From NCBI GenBank assembly GCA_022449455.1, contig JAKUPL010000003.1, forward strand, positions 62,001-126,000: a stretch of 64,000 nucleotides of DNA, written 5' to 3'. Every line of letters starts with the position of its first letter. The stretch's first letter is position 1. Source of the stretch: Alcanivorax sp. (GTDB lineage: Bacteria; Pseudomonadota; Gammaproteobacteria; Pseudomonadales; Alcanivoracaceae). This document shows, in pieces, positions 30,395-40,494 of this stretch. The position numbers and the translations under genes were made by a program. The notes below the pieces were generated by a model. That model did no database searches and was not told where the DNA came from. It saw nothing but the letters and a program-made list of their open reading frames with translations.

Positions 30395-32212
30395 TCAGCG
30401 GCGATTGAGCAGCCAGGCCCGGCCTTTGTCGTTGAGCACGTCGCCGTCCAGACTCAGCCAGGCGGTGGTCGGCTCCGACGGGGCCAGATCCACGCTGAAC
30501 CGCATCAGCTCGTCACGACGGAAGGCGTGCACCTCCACCCGCTCGCCGGGGGCGTAGGCGGCCAGCACCGTGTCCAGCGTGCCCGCGTCCACCTTGAGCC
30601 CGTCCACGGCGATCAGCACGTCGCCCGCCGACAGACCGGCGGCCATCGCCGCGCCCTGCTGGTAGGCTACCTGAATGCGTGCCCCCGCGGGATCGGCGGC
30701 CACGCGCACGCCCAGGTTCACCGGCGCCTGTTCAAGGCCCGCTTTAGCCCCGGATTTGCCTCCTGGTTTGCCACCATTGTCACCGTGGCTTTCGGCGGCG
30801 CGCCAGTGCAAGGTGACACCACGCTCCGCCAGCAGCTCGGCCAGCGGCAGATCCTCGGTGCTGTACAGCGCCTGCTCGAAGAAGTCGCCCAGATCGACGC
30901 CGGCGACTTCCTCCGCCAGCGGCCGGATGCCCTGCTCGGGTACGCCTTCGCCGGTTTGGCCATGGCGCCGCCACAGCAGCCGCATCAGATCGTCCAGACT
31001 CTTCTCATCGTTGGTCTCGCGGCGCAGGGTCAGGTCCAGGGCCAGCGCGATCAGAGCGCCCTTGGCGTAGTAGCTGACGATGGCGTTGGGCGCGTTCTCA
31101 TCCTGCTGGTAGAAACGCGTCCAGGCGTCGAAGCTGGATTCGGTGACGGTCTGCTTGAAGCGGCCCTGCCCGCGATAGACCCGGGTCAGGGTCTGACCGA
31201 GCAGCTCCAGATAGCTTTGCGGGGTGATCAGCCCGGTGCGCGCCAGGGACAGATCGTCGTAATAACTGGTGATGCCCTCGAACGCCCACAGCAGTTCCGT
31301 GTGTACCTCGCCGCGCAGATCGAAGGGCGTGAACGCCGCCGGCTTGATGCGCTTCACGTTCCAGGTGTGGAAGTACTCGTGGCTGCACAGGCCCAGGTAG
31401 CTTCGGTAGCCGTCGCGGACCCGGTCCGGGGCGTCGGTGCGCAGCGGCAGGTCGGTGCGCGGGCTCATCAAGCTGGTGGAGTTGCGATGCTCCAGCCCGC
31501 CATAGCCGTTGGTGACCAGGGTCATGAACAGATAGCGGTTCATCGGCGCCGGTTCACCGAACAGCTTGATATGGTGCTCGCAGATCGGCTTCAGGTCCCG
31601 GCACAGGCGCGCCATGTCGGCCCGCTGGCGGCCGCTGAGCACCACCTGATGGGGCACGCCGCAGGCCTCGAATTCGGCGTGCTCGAAGTTGCCCATCTCC
31701 ACCGGATGATCCAGCAGGGCGTCGTAATCCTCGGCGCGGAAGCGGCCGAACCCGAGCACCGGACCGTTGACCCGCTCCAGGCCGGTGGCCAGTTTCCAGG
31801 TGCCGTAGGCGGCGCCCGCCGGCGCCTCGATGTCCACTTCGCAGGGTTGATCCTCGAAGCCCATGGCGGCCAGGAACACGCAGGGCCCGTTGAAATAGCC
31901 GTGGGTGGTGTCCAGATGGGCGCCGCGCACCGACAGGTCCCAGGCGTACACCTGGTATTCCACGGTCACCGGGCCGTCCACCGGCGGCAATTGCCAGGTC
32001 TGTTTGTCGATCTTGGCCACGTCCAGGGCCCGGTCGCCGGCGCGCGCCTCCAGGCTGACGATATGGCGGGCGAAATCGCGAATCATGTAGCTGCCCGGAA
32101 TCCAGGCCGGCAGGGTCAGGCCCTGCCCTTCCGGGGTGGGCTCGGCCACCGTCAGAGTTACCTGGAAAAGATGGGCTTCCGGTCTGAGCGGACGAATCCG
32201 ATAGTGAATCAC
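30395..32212 (-). CDS. M61-family metallopeptidase with PDZ domain
   Basis: A 605-residue glycyl-aminopeptidase-type peptidase. It has an N-terminal beta domain, a zinc gluzincin motif HEYFH (in LCSHEYFHTWNVKRIKP), the GGLEHRNST motif typical of M61, and a C-terminal PDZ domain (about 500-570, with GLSAGDVLIAVDG). A Gly/Lys-rich insert (HGDNGGKPGGKSGAKAG) precedes the PDZ. GTG at 32212 is supported by AAGGAG. No signal peptide is visible, so it is probably cytoplasmic. Confidence 0.93.
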   Translation of the reverse strand: MIHYRIRPLRPEAHLFQVTLTVAEPTPEGQGLTLPAWIPGSYMIRDFARHIVSLEARAGDRALDVAKIDKQTWQLPPVDGPVTVEYQVYAWDLSVRGAHLDTTHGYFNGPCVFLAAMGFEDQPCEVDIEAPAGAAYGTWKLATGLERVNGPVLGFGRFRAEDYDALLDHPVEMGNFEHAEFEACGVPHQVVLSGRQRADMARLCRDLKPICEHHIKLFGEPAPMNRYLFMTLVTNGYGGLEHRNSTSLMSPRTDLPLRTDAPDRVRDGYRSYLGLCSHEYFHTWNVKRIKPAAFTPFDLRGEVHTELLWAFEGITSYYDDLSLARTGLITPQSYLELLGQTLTRVYRGQGRFKQTVTESSFDAWTRFYQQDENAPNAIVSYYAKGALIALALDLTLRRETNDEKSLDDLMRLLWRRHGQTGEGVPEQGIRPLAEEVAGVDLGDFFEQALYSTEDLPLAELLAERGVTLHWRAAESHGDNGGKPGGKSGAKAGLEQAPVNLGVRVAADPAGARIQVAYQQGAAMAAGLSAGDVLIAVDGLKVDAGTLDTVLAAYAPGERVEVHAFRRDELMRFSVDLAPSEPTTAWLSLDGDVLNDKGRAWLLNRR

Positions 32213-32298
32213 ACCGACTCCTTAACTGGCGGGGAAGCTGGTCACTGGAAGCCCATCATGATACATGTTCAGCACGTTTTCAGGGGACCCCATCGACG

Positions 32299-33213
32299 AT
32301 GACTTCGGACAGTTTGGTACTCGACGCCGGCGACGGCCACCGCATCGGCGTGCACGAATGGCGCGCCGCCGATCCCATCGGCACCTTGATCTGGCTGCAC
32401 GGCATGGGCGAGCACGGCGCCCGCTACCAGGCGCTGGGCGAAATCCTCGCCGAGCACGGCTGGAACCTGTATTGCCCGGACCATCGCGGCCACGGCATCA
32501 GCCAGGACGCCGACCAGCCGCCGGGCCATTTCGGCGACCAGGACGGCTGGGACAAGGTGATGGGGGATGTGCAGCGGGTGGTGGAGGTGGTGGCCGAGCG
32601 GCATCCCGGGCCGCTGGTGCTGGGCGGCCACAGCATGGGCTCGTTCATCGCCCTGGCCGGTGCCGAGCGCTTCGGCGAGCGGCTCGACGGACTGGTGCTG
32701 TGCGGCAGTGATTACCACTCCGCCTGGTACTACCGCGCCCTGCTGCCGGTGATCCGCAGGCAGCAACGGCGCCAGGGCCCCCGTGGCGAAAGTGCCCTGA
32801 TCGACAAGCTGACCTTCGGCGCCTGGGCACGCAGCGTGCGGGACCCACGCACCGACTTCGACTGGCTCAGCCACGACCACGGCCAGGTGGACGCCTACAT
32901 CGACGACCCCAACTGTGGCTTCCAATGCACCAACGCCACCTGGGTGACGCTGGTGGCGGCGCTGGCCCGGGTGCAGGGCAACAGCGGCCTGGCCGCCCTG
33001 CCCGCCGGCCTGCCGATCCTGCTGCTGGGCGGCCGTCAGGACCCGATGAGCAACTTCGGCAAGGGCATGGACCGTCTGGAAAACGCCCTGCGCCGCCGCG
33101 GCCTGCCGCTGCAGCGCCTGGACTGCCCGGACGGCCGCCATGAAATCCTCAACGACTACTGCGCCCCGGAAGTGCGGCAGGTGTTGGTGGAGTGGTTGAA
33201 TCGGCGGCTCTAG
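32299..33213 (+). CDS. alpha/beta hydrolase, monoacylglycerol-lipase-like
   Basis: A 304-residue serine hydrolase (Hydrolase_4 type). It has the oxyanion segment LHGMGEHGARY, the nucleophile elbow GGHSMGS, an aspartate in GGRQDP and a histidine in DGRHEILND. A helical lid spans about 140-220. The family hydrolyses monoacylglycerols or lysophospholipids. It is divergent from the M61 gene and apparently alone. Confidence 0.88.
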   Translation: MTSDSLVLDAGDGHRIGVHEWRAADPIGTLIWLHGMGEHGARYQALGEILAEHGWNLYCPDHRGHGISQDADQPPGHFGDQDGWDKVMGDVQRVVEVVAERHPGPLVLGGHSMGSFIALAGAERFGERLDGLVLCGSDYHSAWYYRALLPVIRRQQRRQGPRGESALIDKLTFGAWARSVRDPRTDFDWLSHDHGQVDAYIDDPNCGFQCTNATWVTLVAALARVQGNSGLAALPAGLPILLLGGRQDPMSNFGKGMDRLENALRRRGLPLQRLDCPDGRHEILNDYCAPEVRQVLVEWLNRRL

Positions 33214-33263
33214 CCGGCCGGTTGACCGGGCTCGTGACGGCCAGGTCGTACCGCTCGACGGCC

Positions 33264-33356
33264 AGTTACAAGTTAAAAGTTGAAAGGCGCGGGCACGACC
33301 CTGCCGTCTCAAAGGCCCGCCCCGCGTTTTAACTTTTAACTTTTAACTTTCAACTC
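33264..33356. repeat. AT-rich inverted repeat with tandem AACTTTT heptamers
   Basis: The convergent gap contains a left arm with AAGTTAAAAGTTGAAAG followed by GCGCGGGC (about 33269-33294) and a right arm with GCCCGCC, CCGCG, three tandem TTTTAAC/AACTTTT units and TTTCAACT (about 33314-33354). It is far more AT-rich than its surroundings. It could act as a bidirectional terminator or be a degenerate repetitive element. Confidence 0.5.
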
Positions 33357-33361
33357 GTCTC

Positions 33362-35440
33362 TCAATCCGGCTGCGCGGAGATCTCATTCTCCACCGTAAA
33401 CTCCACATAGCCCAGATACCGATTGCGAATCTCGCGCACGTATTTGACCGGCTCGGAACCCCGCACGTAACCGAACCGGGCCTGGCGGGCGTATTGCGGG
33501 CGCGAGAGCAGCAACATGGCGGTTTCCACATTGTCGAACCAGAGGTCCGGGTCCTTGCCCAGCCGCTGGGCCAGACGCCGGGCGTCTTCCACGTGGCCGG
33601 CCCCGGCGTTGTACGCGGCCAGCCCGAAATACAGTTTCTGCGCCAGTTCCAGCCGCTGCGGAAAACGGTCCTCCAGCCATTGCAGATAGGCCATGCCGGC
33701 GGCGATGCCCTGCTCCGGGTCGTGGGGGTCGCTGAAGCCGAACTGGCGGGCGGTACGCGGCATCACCTGCATCAGCCCCTGGGCGCCGGCGAAGGAGCGG
33801 GCGTCCGGATTGAAGCGGCTTTCCTGGTACATCTGTGACACCACCAGACGCCAATCGAAGCCGTACTCCAGCGCGTATTCCTTGATCAGATCGTCATAGG
33901 GGGAGATTTCCTTGCCCGCTTCCACCCGGTATTCCTCGTGCAGGCGGATGGTCTTGGGTTCCTTGAAATAGCGGTTGAAGGTGACGTTGTAGAACAGCCC
34001 TTTGTAATTGCGAGTGATGTAAGCGTCCAATTGCTTCTTGAGCCCCGGCTGGTTGTCGCGCAGCGCCCAGGCGATGTCGCGTTCGCCTTCCAGGGTCCAG
34101 AGCGGCTGAATGTCGTCCCGGTAGGTGCTTTCCAGGGCCGCCAGATGGCTGTCCACCAGGGTCAGGTCCAGCTCGCCGTCGGCCACCTGCTGAATCAGCA
34201 GTTCCGAGGTGGCGCCCTCCTCCCGACGCACGGTCACCGGAATACCGCCCTCGCGCAGCCGCTCCAGGGAATCCACGAAGGCGCTGTCGGCGGCCACCGT
34301 CACGGTGCGCCCGGCCAGTTCCTGCACCGATTCCAGCGGGTCTTCGTCGGCCGGGCCGATGATCTGCTCGTGCACCTCCAGGTAGCGCTTGCTGAACCGC
34401 CAGCCGGCCCGGCGCCGTTCCTCGGTGACCGTCATGGAGGCGGCGATCACGTCGCCGGCGCCCTCCCGCAGCGCCTGGAACATGTCCGAGGCGCTGTTGC
34501 GCACCACCATGCGCACCCGCAGCCCGTGCTGCTTGGCGAAGTGGCGGATCAGATCGTAGTCGAAGCCCATCAGTTCACCGCGCCAGAGAAAATAGCTGGC
34601 CGGGTTGTTGGAGGTGATCACGCGCAGCACGCCTTCCTCCTTGATGGCGGCCCAATCGCGCTGCACCCGGGTCTGCACCGAGGCGCTCACATGGTGGCTG
34701 ACGATGAATTCGTTGACCGCCGCACGCAGTACCGGGTTGTCCTGGCGCACCGCCCAGGCGATGCGGCGGCGCTCCTTGACCACCGGCCCCCGGCGCAGGC
34801 CATCGTAGTCCAGCAGCAGGCTCTCGAGCATGTTGCCGTCGACGATGGTGGCGCCAAAGCGCCCGTCCGCCACCGCCTCCAGCAGGCCCGCGTCGGAGGT
34901 GTCACCGGGCAGGGTTTCCACCTTGATGGTGTCGAAACGTCCGGCCAGTTCCTCCGCGGTCTCCGCGTAGGCGGTGCCCTCCGGCACCGCCAGGGTCATG
35001 GCGCCAAGGGCGGCCAGGTCGTCGCCCTCGCGGCTGTCCGGCACCACCAGGTACTCGTCGATCACCGCCACCGGTGTGCAGAACGCCACCGTCTCGCCGC
35101 GGGCTTCGGTCACCGAATAGTTGCTGACGATCATGTCCGCGCCGCCGTCGTTGAGCAGGTCCGCCAGCTCGCCGGTGCCGTCGGTGTAGACCCAGCGCGG
35201 CTCCAGGCCGAGCGCCTCGGCGGCGGCTTCCGCCTGCTCGCGGAACTCCTGGAGGGGCACGCCTTCGCGCACCAGCGCCTGCTCCTCGTCGAAGCGCGGC
35301 GCCGCCAAACGCAGCACGCCGCGCTCCTGCAGCGCCTCCAGATCGCCGGTTTCGGTGTAGTCCGGGCCCTGGCCGCAGCCGGCCAGCAGCGCAAGCGTCA
35401 GTACCGCCAGCAGCGCGGCGGTCACGGGGTGGTTGGTCAT
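33362..35440 (-). CDS. MltF-like lytic transglycosylase lipoprotein with two solute-binding domains
   Basis: A 692-residue lipoprotein (lipobox LAGC) with two tandem periplasmic solute-binding-3 domains (about 30-260 and 265-490) and a C-terminal SLT lysozyme-like domain (about 525-650). The catalytic glutamate is in YQESRFNPDA, followed by GAQGLMQVMPRTA and YNAGAGHV. It is about 170 residues longer than canonical MltF, which has a single binding domain; the first domain here is extra. It cleaves peptidoglycan, possibly gated by muropeptide or another ligand. Confidence 0.9.
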   Translation of the reverse strand: MTNHPVTAALLAVLTLALLAGCGQGPDYTETGDLEALQERGVLRLAAPRFDEEQALVREGVPLQEFREQAEAAAEALGLEPRWVYTDGTGELADLLNDGGADMIVSNYSVTEARGETVAFCTPVAVIDEYLVVPDSREGDDLAALGAMTLAVPEGTAYAETAEELAGRFDTIKVETLPGDTSDAGLLEAVADGRFGATIVDGNMLESLLLDYDGLRRGPVVKERRRIAWAVRQDNPVLRAAVNEFIVSHHVSASVQTRVQRDWAAIKEEGVLRVITSNNPASYFLWRGELMGFDYDLIRHFAKQHGLRVRMVVRNSASDMFQALREGAGDVIAASMTVTEERRRAGWRFSKRYLEVHEQIIGPADEDPLESVQELAGRTVTVAADSAFVDSLERLREGGIPVTVRREEGATSELLIQQVADGELDLTLVDSHLAALESTYRDDIQPLWTLEGERDIAWALRDNQPGLKKQLDAYITRNYKGLFYNVTFNRYFKEPKTIRLHEEYRVEAGKEISPYDDLIKEYALEYGFDWRLVVSQMYQESRFNPDARSFAGAQGLMQVMPRTARQFGFSDPHDPEQGIAAGMAYLQWLEDRFPQRLELAQKLYFGLAAYNAGAGHVEDARRLAQRLGKDPDLWFDNVETAMLLLSRPQYARQARFGYVRGSEPVKYVREIRNRYLGYVEFTVENEISAQPD

Positions 35441-35540
35441 GCAATCGTTCCCTCCTGCGCACCAATCTAACCGAAAAGGGTGACCGGTCGCGAATTGTTA
35501 AATGGAGGGCGTGAAACCGGAGCGAGGACAACGGGCGGAA

Positions 35541-35567
35541 TAAAAAAGGGGCGCCGCGTGGCGCCCC
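35541..35567 (-). terminator. rho-independent terminator after the TSP3 gene
   Basis: An 8-bp perfect stem (GGGGCGCC / GGCGCCCC, 35548-35555 and 35560-35567) with a GCGT loop is followed on the minus strand by six T residues. It ends the ompA-like/TSP3 transcript 27 bp after the last gene. Confidence 0.9.
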
Positions 35568-35594
35568 ATGATCTGCCTGATCAGAGAAGGAGTA

Positions 35595-37019
35595 TCAAGG
35601 TGCCGGGGTATTGCCGGCGCAAACGCGGTGGATACGCAGGGTGTCGTTGAGGTTCAGCAAACCCGCGTACTCCAGTTCCACGCTGTCGAAGGTGACCGCG
35701 CTGGTGTCCACCTCGGCGGACAGGAAGCGCTGATCGCTGTTCAGGGACAGGCCCAGCAGTTCCAGATCCAGCAGACCGCCGTCCACGGTGAAGCTCTGTA
35801 CTACTTCACCGTTATCGACCAGTCGCAGGGTCAGGAAGTTACCCAGCAGGCCCAGGTTGAGCAGCGAAGAGGCCGGATCGGAGATCACGAAACCGATGCG
35901 GTTGATGCCCGTGATGTCATTGTTCTGGTCAGCGGCGTCCGCGCTGATCTGCGCACCGCCATAGATCAGAGCGGCCGAGACGTTCAGCTCCGCGAAGTTC
36001 TGCTCGACGTCGTCGGTCAGGTATTCCGGATTATCCACGCTGGCGATGGCGACCCCCAACGAGCTTCCGTTCCCTTCGTAGTCCGGGCTCAGCAGCGGCT
36101 GATAGGTGCTGGTGTCGTTACAGGTGAAGCCGTCGGTGTCGCACACGTCGCCGATGCCGTCACCGTCCTCGTCCGCCTGGTCGGCGTTGGCGATGGTCGG
36201 GCAGTTGTCGATGTCGTCCGGCACGCCGTCGTCGTCCTGATCCTGGGTGTCGTCCACCGGGCAGCCGTTGTTGATGGCCGGGCCGGGGGTACGCGGGCAC
36301 TCGTCGTCCACGTTGTCCACGCCGTCGCCGTCCAGATCGTCGTCGCACACGTCACCCACGTTGTCACCGTCCAGGTCTTCCTGGTCCGGGTTGGGGATCA
36401 GCAGGCAGTTGTCGTCCTGGTTCGGCACGCCGTCACCATCGGTGTCGCCGTCACAGGCGTCGCCAGTGCCGTCGCCGTCGGTGTCGAGCTGGTCGAAGTT
36501 GGCCACGTAGGGGCAGTTGTCGTCGTCGTTCTGGATGCCGTCGTCGTCGATGTCGTTGTCGCACACGTCACCGATGCCGTCGCCGTCGATGTCGGACTGG
36601 TTCGGATTGGGGACCGCCGGGCAGTTGTCCTCGTTGTCCTCGATGCCGTCGTCGTCCTGGTCGATGTTGTTGTCGCAGGCGTCGCCGATGCCGTCGTTGT
36701 CGGTGTCGGTCTGGTCCGGGTTGGCCACCCGCGGACAGTTGTCATCGTCGTTCTCGATGCCGTCGTCGTCGATGTCGTCGTCGCAGGCGTCGCCGATGCC
36801 GTCCTGGTCCTGGTCCAGCTGGCTGTGGTTGGGCACCGCCGGGCAGTTGTCCTGGTCGTCCGGAATGCCGTCGTTGTCCTGATCGTCGGGCACGTTCGGC
36901 GTCGGATCACCGCCGCCGCCGCCGCCACCGCCGTCGCTGTCGCTGGCGTTGCAACCATAGATCCCGGCGCCGAGGACGGCGAGCAGGACCAGCATGGTCA
37001 GATTTCTGAGCTTCAACAT
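35595..37019 (-). CDS. thrombospondin type-3 repeat lipoprotein
   Basis: A 474-residue protein with an N-terminal lipoprotein signal (lipobox GIYGC), a Gly/Asp linker and about seven calcium-binding TSP3 repeats (units such as [10 protein letters not shown] and [13 protein letters not shown], roughly residues 45-275). The C-terminal domain of about 200 residues (from about 280) is beta-rich and unrecognised. ATG 37019 has GAGGAG upstream; it follows the OmpA gene by 11 bp, so the two probably form an outer-membrane pair. Calcium-dependent rigidity or adhesion is inferred from the repeat family. Confidence 0.88.
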   Translation of the reverse strand: MLKLRNLTMLVLLAVLGAGIYGCNASDSDGGGGGGGGDPTPNVPDDQDNDGIPDDQDNCPAVPNHSQLDQDQDGIGDACDDDIDDDGIENDDDNCPRVANPDQTDTDNDGIGDACDNNIDQDDDGIEDNEDNCPAVPNPNQSDIDGDGIGDVCDNDIDDDGIQNDDDNCPYVANFDQLDTDGDGTGDACDGDTDGDGVPNQDDNCLLIPNPDQEDLDGDNVGDVCDDDLDGDGVDNVDDECPRTPGPAINNGCPVDDTQDQDDDGVPDDIDNCPTIANADQADEDGDGIGDVCDTDGFTCNDTSTYQPLLSPDYEGNGSSLGVAIASVDNPEYLTDDVEQNFAELNVSAALIYGGAQISADAADQNNDITGINRIGFVISDPASSLLNLGLLGNFLTLRLVDNGEVVQSFTVDGGLLDLELLGLSLNSDQRFLSAEVDTSAVTFDSVELEYAGLLNLNDTLRIHRVCAGNTPAP

Positions 37020-37030
37020 GTGGTTTCTCC

Positions 37031-38122
37031 TCACTTCTCGGTGACGCGGAATTCAACGCGGCGGTTCATGGCGCGGCCGGATTCGTTGTCGTTGCTGGCG
37101 ACCGGATCCAGTTCGCCGTAGCCCCGGGCGGTCACGCGATCGGCGTCCACGCCGCGCATCACCAGATACTGACGCACTGCTTCGGCGCGCTGGCGGGACA
37201 GCTGTTCGTTGTAATCGGCGTTGCCGACGCTGTCGGTGTGACCGGCCACTTCCACGCGGAAGTCGGTCTGCGCCTTCAGGGAATCGGCGATGCGGTCCAG
37301 GGTGGATTCGGAACCGGCGGTCAGACGCGCGGAATCGAATTCGAAGTTGATGTTGCTGAGCGTGACGGTCTGGTTGGCGATCAGGCAGCCCTTGGCGTCG
37401 ACCTGGCCACCCTGCAGGGTGTTCGGGCACTGATCGCGATCGTCCGGCACGCCGTCACCGTCGGAATCCACGGACGGTTTGGGCTGGACGCGCACTTCGC
37501 GGGTTTCCACCACCACTTTTTCCTTGGTGATGACCTTGGTGTAGCCAAGCGGGAATTCCACGCCCAGGGACAAGCGCACGTCGCCGAAGGCGCCGTCGCC
37601 ACGGGCCGGGCCGGCGCCGTCGAAGTCGTCGTACACATAGCGCACGTCGCCACGGAATTTCAGACCGTTATCGAACACCGGGCCAGTGACCGCGCCGAGA
37701 CCGGCGGTGGCACCGAAATTGGTGTCCTGGTCGTCGTCGGGCAGTACTTCCTGATCGATGGCGCCCACGGTGACAATGGCGTACGGGGTGAAGCCGGTGC
37801 GATCACCAAAGGCGTAGGCGAGACCGGTGGTCAGGTGGTACTGATAGAAATCCTGGGTGTTGGGGATACCCGGATCCATCTTGTAGAAGCCGAATTCGGT
37901 CTCCCACCAGAAGTGATCGGACAGCTGACGACCGTAAAAGACGCTGTAGCCAGCGGCATCGTCGTCATACTGACGGTCCTCGTCCAGATCCACGTAGGAG
38001 CCGAAGCCACCCACGTACTGGCGCGTGTTCACATCCTCTTCGTAATGCTCTTCCGCCAGAGCCGGCTGCATCGCCAGCCCCACGGCCATTACCAGCGGGG
38101 ACAATTTCAAGCTTGCTTTCAT
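37031..38122 (-). CDS. OmpA-family outer-membrane protein with TSP3-like linker
   Basis: A 363-residue protein. It has a signal peptide (1-23, ending PALA), an eight-stranded barrel (about 24-200), a short linker with one TSP3-like motif ([14 protein letters not shown]) and a C-terminal peptidoglycan-binding OmpA domain (about 255-360: [38 protein letters not shown]). Structure resembles Pseudomonas OprF and Alcanivorax OmpA proteins. It starts at 38122 behind a G-rich ribosome binding site and leads the TSP3 lipoprotein in one transcript. Confidence 0.92.
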   Translation of the reverse strand: MKASLKLSPLVMAVGLAMQPALAEEHYEEDVNTRQYVGGFGSYVDLDEDRQYDDDAAGYSVFYGRQLSDHFWWETEFGFYKMDPGIPNTQDFYQYHLTTGLAYAFGDRTGFTPYAIVTVGAIDQEVLPDDDQDTNFGATAGLGAVTGPVFDNGLKFRGDVRYVYDDFDGAGPARGDGAFGDVRLSLGVEFPLGYTKVITKEKVVVETREVRVQPKPSVDSDGDGVPDDRDQCPNTLQGGQVDAKGCLIANQTVTLSNINFEFDSARLTAGSESTLDRIADSLKAQTDFRVEVAGHTDSVGNADYNEQLSRQRAEAVRQYLVMRGVDADRVTARGYGELDPVASNDNESGRAMNRRVEFRVTEK

Positions 38123-38373
38123 GGTGTTACCCCCCTCGGGTATCAACGGATTACACTGCAAGCATTGGAATAGCCGGGGGTCTTAAAAAAAACAGACTTC
38201 CGGTGACTTCCAGTAGGATTAGTGTTGAGAACTTCGCTCTGCCTTTGCACAACTTGTCCCGGCGGTATCGTTTTGTATCCGCTCTGTACCCGCGTCACCG
38301 AACCAGCGCCTTTTTGTTGTGGGTGCCGCCACCAAATGGTACGTTCGTGCAAAAATAAAAGGACTCGCCCCTG

Positions 38374-40395
38374 ATGCCTTCCCGTCGCCGATTCCGTCGC
38401 CCCCTGGGGCTGGCTCTGCTGACACTGCTGCTGCTTGCCGGCGGCGCCCTGCTGCACACCGCCTGGCCGTTTCTGTTCTATCCTCGCGAAGCGTTGCGCT
38501 TCGACGTACCGGCGCCGCGATCCTCGTCCCCGTCCGACGTGGCCCTGGCCGGCGTCGCCGAGGTCGACATCACCCCGGCCATCGGCCTGCCCAAATTCGG
38601 CTATTCCGCCTGGGCGGCGGACGGCGACGGCCTGCGCACCCGGCTCAAGGCCCGTGCCTTTTATCTGCACGGCCCCGGCGGCACGCCGCTGGCCCTGGTA
38701 CAGCTGGACCTGGGCGCCGGTTCCCTGCCGCTGCACTACGCGGTGGCGGAGCGCATCGCCGCCACCACCGACGTGCCCGCTCACGGGCTCAGTCTGCTGG
38801 TCACCCACACCCATTCCGGGCCCGGCCAGTACCTGGGCAGCGACTTCTACAATGTGTTTGGCGGCAACCGGCCGGGCTTCGACCCGGCGCTGTTCGATTT
38901 TCTCGCCGACCGCATCGCCACGGCGGTGAACCGTGCCTACCGGGATCGCCGCCCGGCCCGCCTGGCCGTGGGCGGCCGGGACGTGTGGGGCCTGACCCGC
39001 AACCGCTCACCCCGGGCCTGGGCGCGCAATTACCCGCTGGACCCGGACACCGTGGACGGCAATACCGCCCTGCGCGCGGTCAACCCGCGCATGACCCAGC
39101 TGCGCATCGACCTGCAGGCCGACGATGGCCGTTACTACCCGGCCGGCGCCCTGACCCTGTTTTCCGTGCACGGCACCGCCATCCCCGCGTTTACCGGCCC
39201 CTATCACGCCGACGTCTGGCACTGGCTGGCGCGGGGCCCCGGGCGCCGCTTCGCCGCCGGCGACCTGCCCTGGCCCTTGGTGCACGGCGCGGTGCAGGCC
39301 ACCCACGCCGACAACAACCCGGCCTGGCACCCGGACCACCGTGGCGACCTGGAGGCGCGGCGCATCGGCACCGCCCTGGGCGAACAGGCCGCCGACCTGT
39401 TCCAGTCCCTGGACACGCGACCCGCCCCCCGCCTGGTCACCGCCGCCGGCGCCCGGCAACTGGACCTGCTGACGCTCACCGACGCACAGCGCCACGGCCT
39501 GTGCCCGCGCCCGGTGGTGGGCGCGGCGGTGGCCGGCGCCGCCAACGGCGATGAGGTGTTCCCGGTGTCCTACCTGCCGTTTCTCAGGGAGGGCTGGCCA
39601 CGGCGCTGGTTCACCGACGGCTGCCAGGGCGTCAAACAGTGGATGCTGTCCAAGGCGCAACTGCTGCTGGCACCGGAGGCGTTCCCCCACCGCGCCCTGT
39701 TCCAGGTACTGCGTATCAACGACCTGGTGCTGGTGCCGCTGCCCTGGGAGATCACCCTGGAAAGCGGCAATCGCATCCGCGGCGCGGTGCTGGATGCGCT
39801 GCCGGACGGCCGCCCCTGGCGGGTGGAAATCTCCAGCCTGGCCAACGGTTTCCTGGGCTACGCGGTGACCCCGGAGGAATACGGCGCCCAGAACTACGAG
39901 GGCGGGCACACGCTGTACGGGCCGCATACCCTGGACTTTCTCGCCGCGCAGAGCGCGCGGCTGGGTGGCGACCTGTTCGCCGCCGGCGCCGTGGACGAAC
40001 TGCCCGCCCGCGCCGACTTCGACCTGCTGCGCCACGACTACTGGCCCACCGCCCCGACCGACCGGCGCTGGGCCCGCCAATGGCGGCAGCCGGCCCGCTT
40101 CCAGGAAGCCCGGGGCGAGAAAGGCGCCTACTGGGCCTGGCGCTTCCACGGCGAGCCGCCCGGCGCCCTGGCGCTGGACCAGCCGTTGCTGCGCATCACC
40201 CGCGCCGACGACCGGGCGCCGGTGATCGACGACGACAGCGGCGACCTGGCCCTGCGGTTGATCAACCAGGACGATCAGGGCGCGCTCTACGAGGTGCGCT
40301 GGTACCACCCGCCGCCGGCGCCGCCGGGCCACTTTCAGCTGGAAGTGCGGGCCGGTTCCCGGGCGCCCGGATTGACCTCGCCGGCCTTTCCCTGA
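38374..40395 (+). CDS. neutral/alkaline ceramidase-family protein
   Basis: A 673-residue protein with an N-terminal membrane helix or uncleaved signal (about 10-34). The ceramidase fold shows AGVAEVDITPAIGLP, the zinc-site THTHSGPGQY (H145/H147) and LFSVHGTAIPAF, plus YEGGHTLYGPHT later. The nucleophile motif of known neutral ceramidases (N-x-G-D-V-S-P-N) is not evident; the matching place reads ATHADNNPAWHPDH with no serine. It may hydrolyse another amide or be catalytically altered. Start at 38374 with AAAGGA upstream. Confidence 0.8.
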   Translation: MPSRRRFRRPLGLALLTLLLLAGGALLHTAWPFLFYPREALRFDVPAPRSSSPSDVALAGVAEVDITPAIGLPKFGYSAWAADGDGLRTRLKARAFYLHGPGGTPLALVQLDLGAGSLPLHYAVAERIAATTDVPAHGLSLLVTHTHSGPGQYLGSDFYNVFGGNRPGFDPALFDFLADRIATAVNRAYRDRRPARLAVGGRDVWGLTRNRSPRAWARNYPLDPDTVDGNTALRAVNPRMTQLRIDLQADDGRYYPAGALTLFSVHGTAIPAFTGPYHADVWHWLARGPGRRFAAGDLPWPLVHGAVQATHADNNPAWHPDHRGDLEARRIGTALGEQAADLFQSLDTRPAPRLVTAAGARQLDLLTLTDAQRHGLCPRPVVGAAVAGAANGDEVFPVSYLPFLREGWPRRWFTDGCQGVKQWMLSKAQLLLAPEAFPHRALFQVLRINDLVLVPLPWEITLESGNRIRGAVLDALPDGRPWRVEISSLANGFLGYAVTPEEYGAQNYEGGHTLYGPHTLDFLAAQSARLGGDLFAAGAVDELPARADFDLLRHDYWPTAPTDRRWARQWRQPARFQEARGEKGAYWAWRFHGEPPGALALDQPLLRITRADDRAPVIDDDSGDLALRLINQDDQGALYEVRWYHPPPAPPGHFQLEVRAGSRAPGLTSPAFP

Positions 40396-40494
40396 TTATT
40401 GCGCGGGGCATCTTTTCCGCGGGATTTGCGGCGCCATCCGGTGACAGCGGCGGGCGCGCTGCTACACTGGCGCCTTATTGAAAGGAGATCGTCC

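Noticed and set aside
35595-37019. Tandem repeats as a CRISPR array
   Set aside because: The periodic DNA comes from coding TSP3 repeats; unit lengths and sequences vary and no cas genes are present.
35568-37121. A 517-codon plus-strand frame rich in Val/Asp opposite the TSP3 gene
   Set aside because: It mirrors the periodic Asp codons of the repeats on the other strand; the minus frame has a lipoprotein signal and canonical TSP3 repeats.
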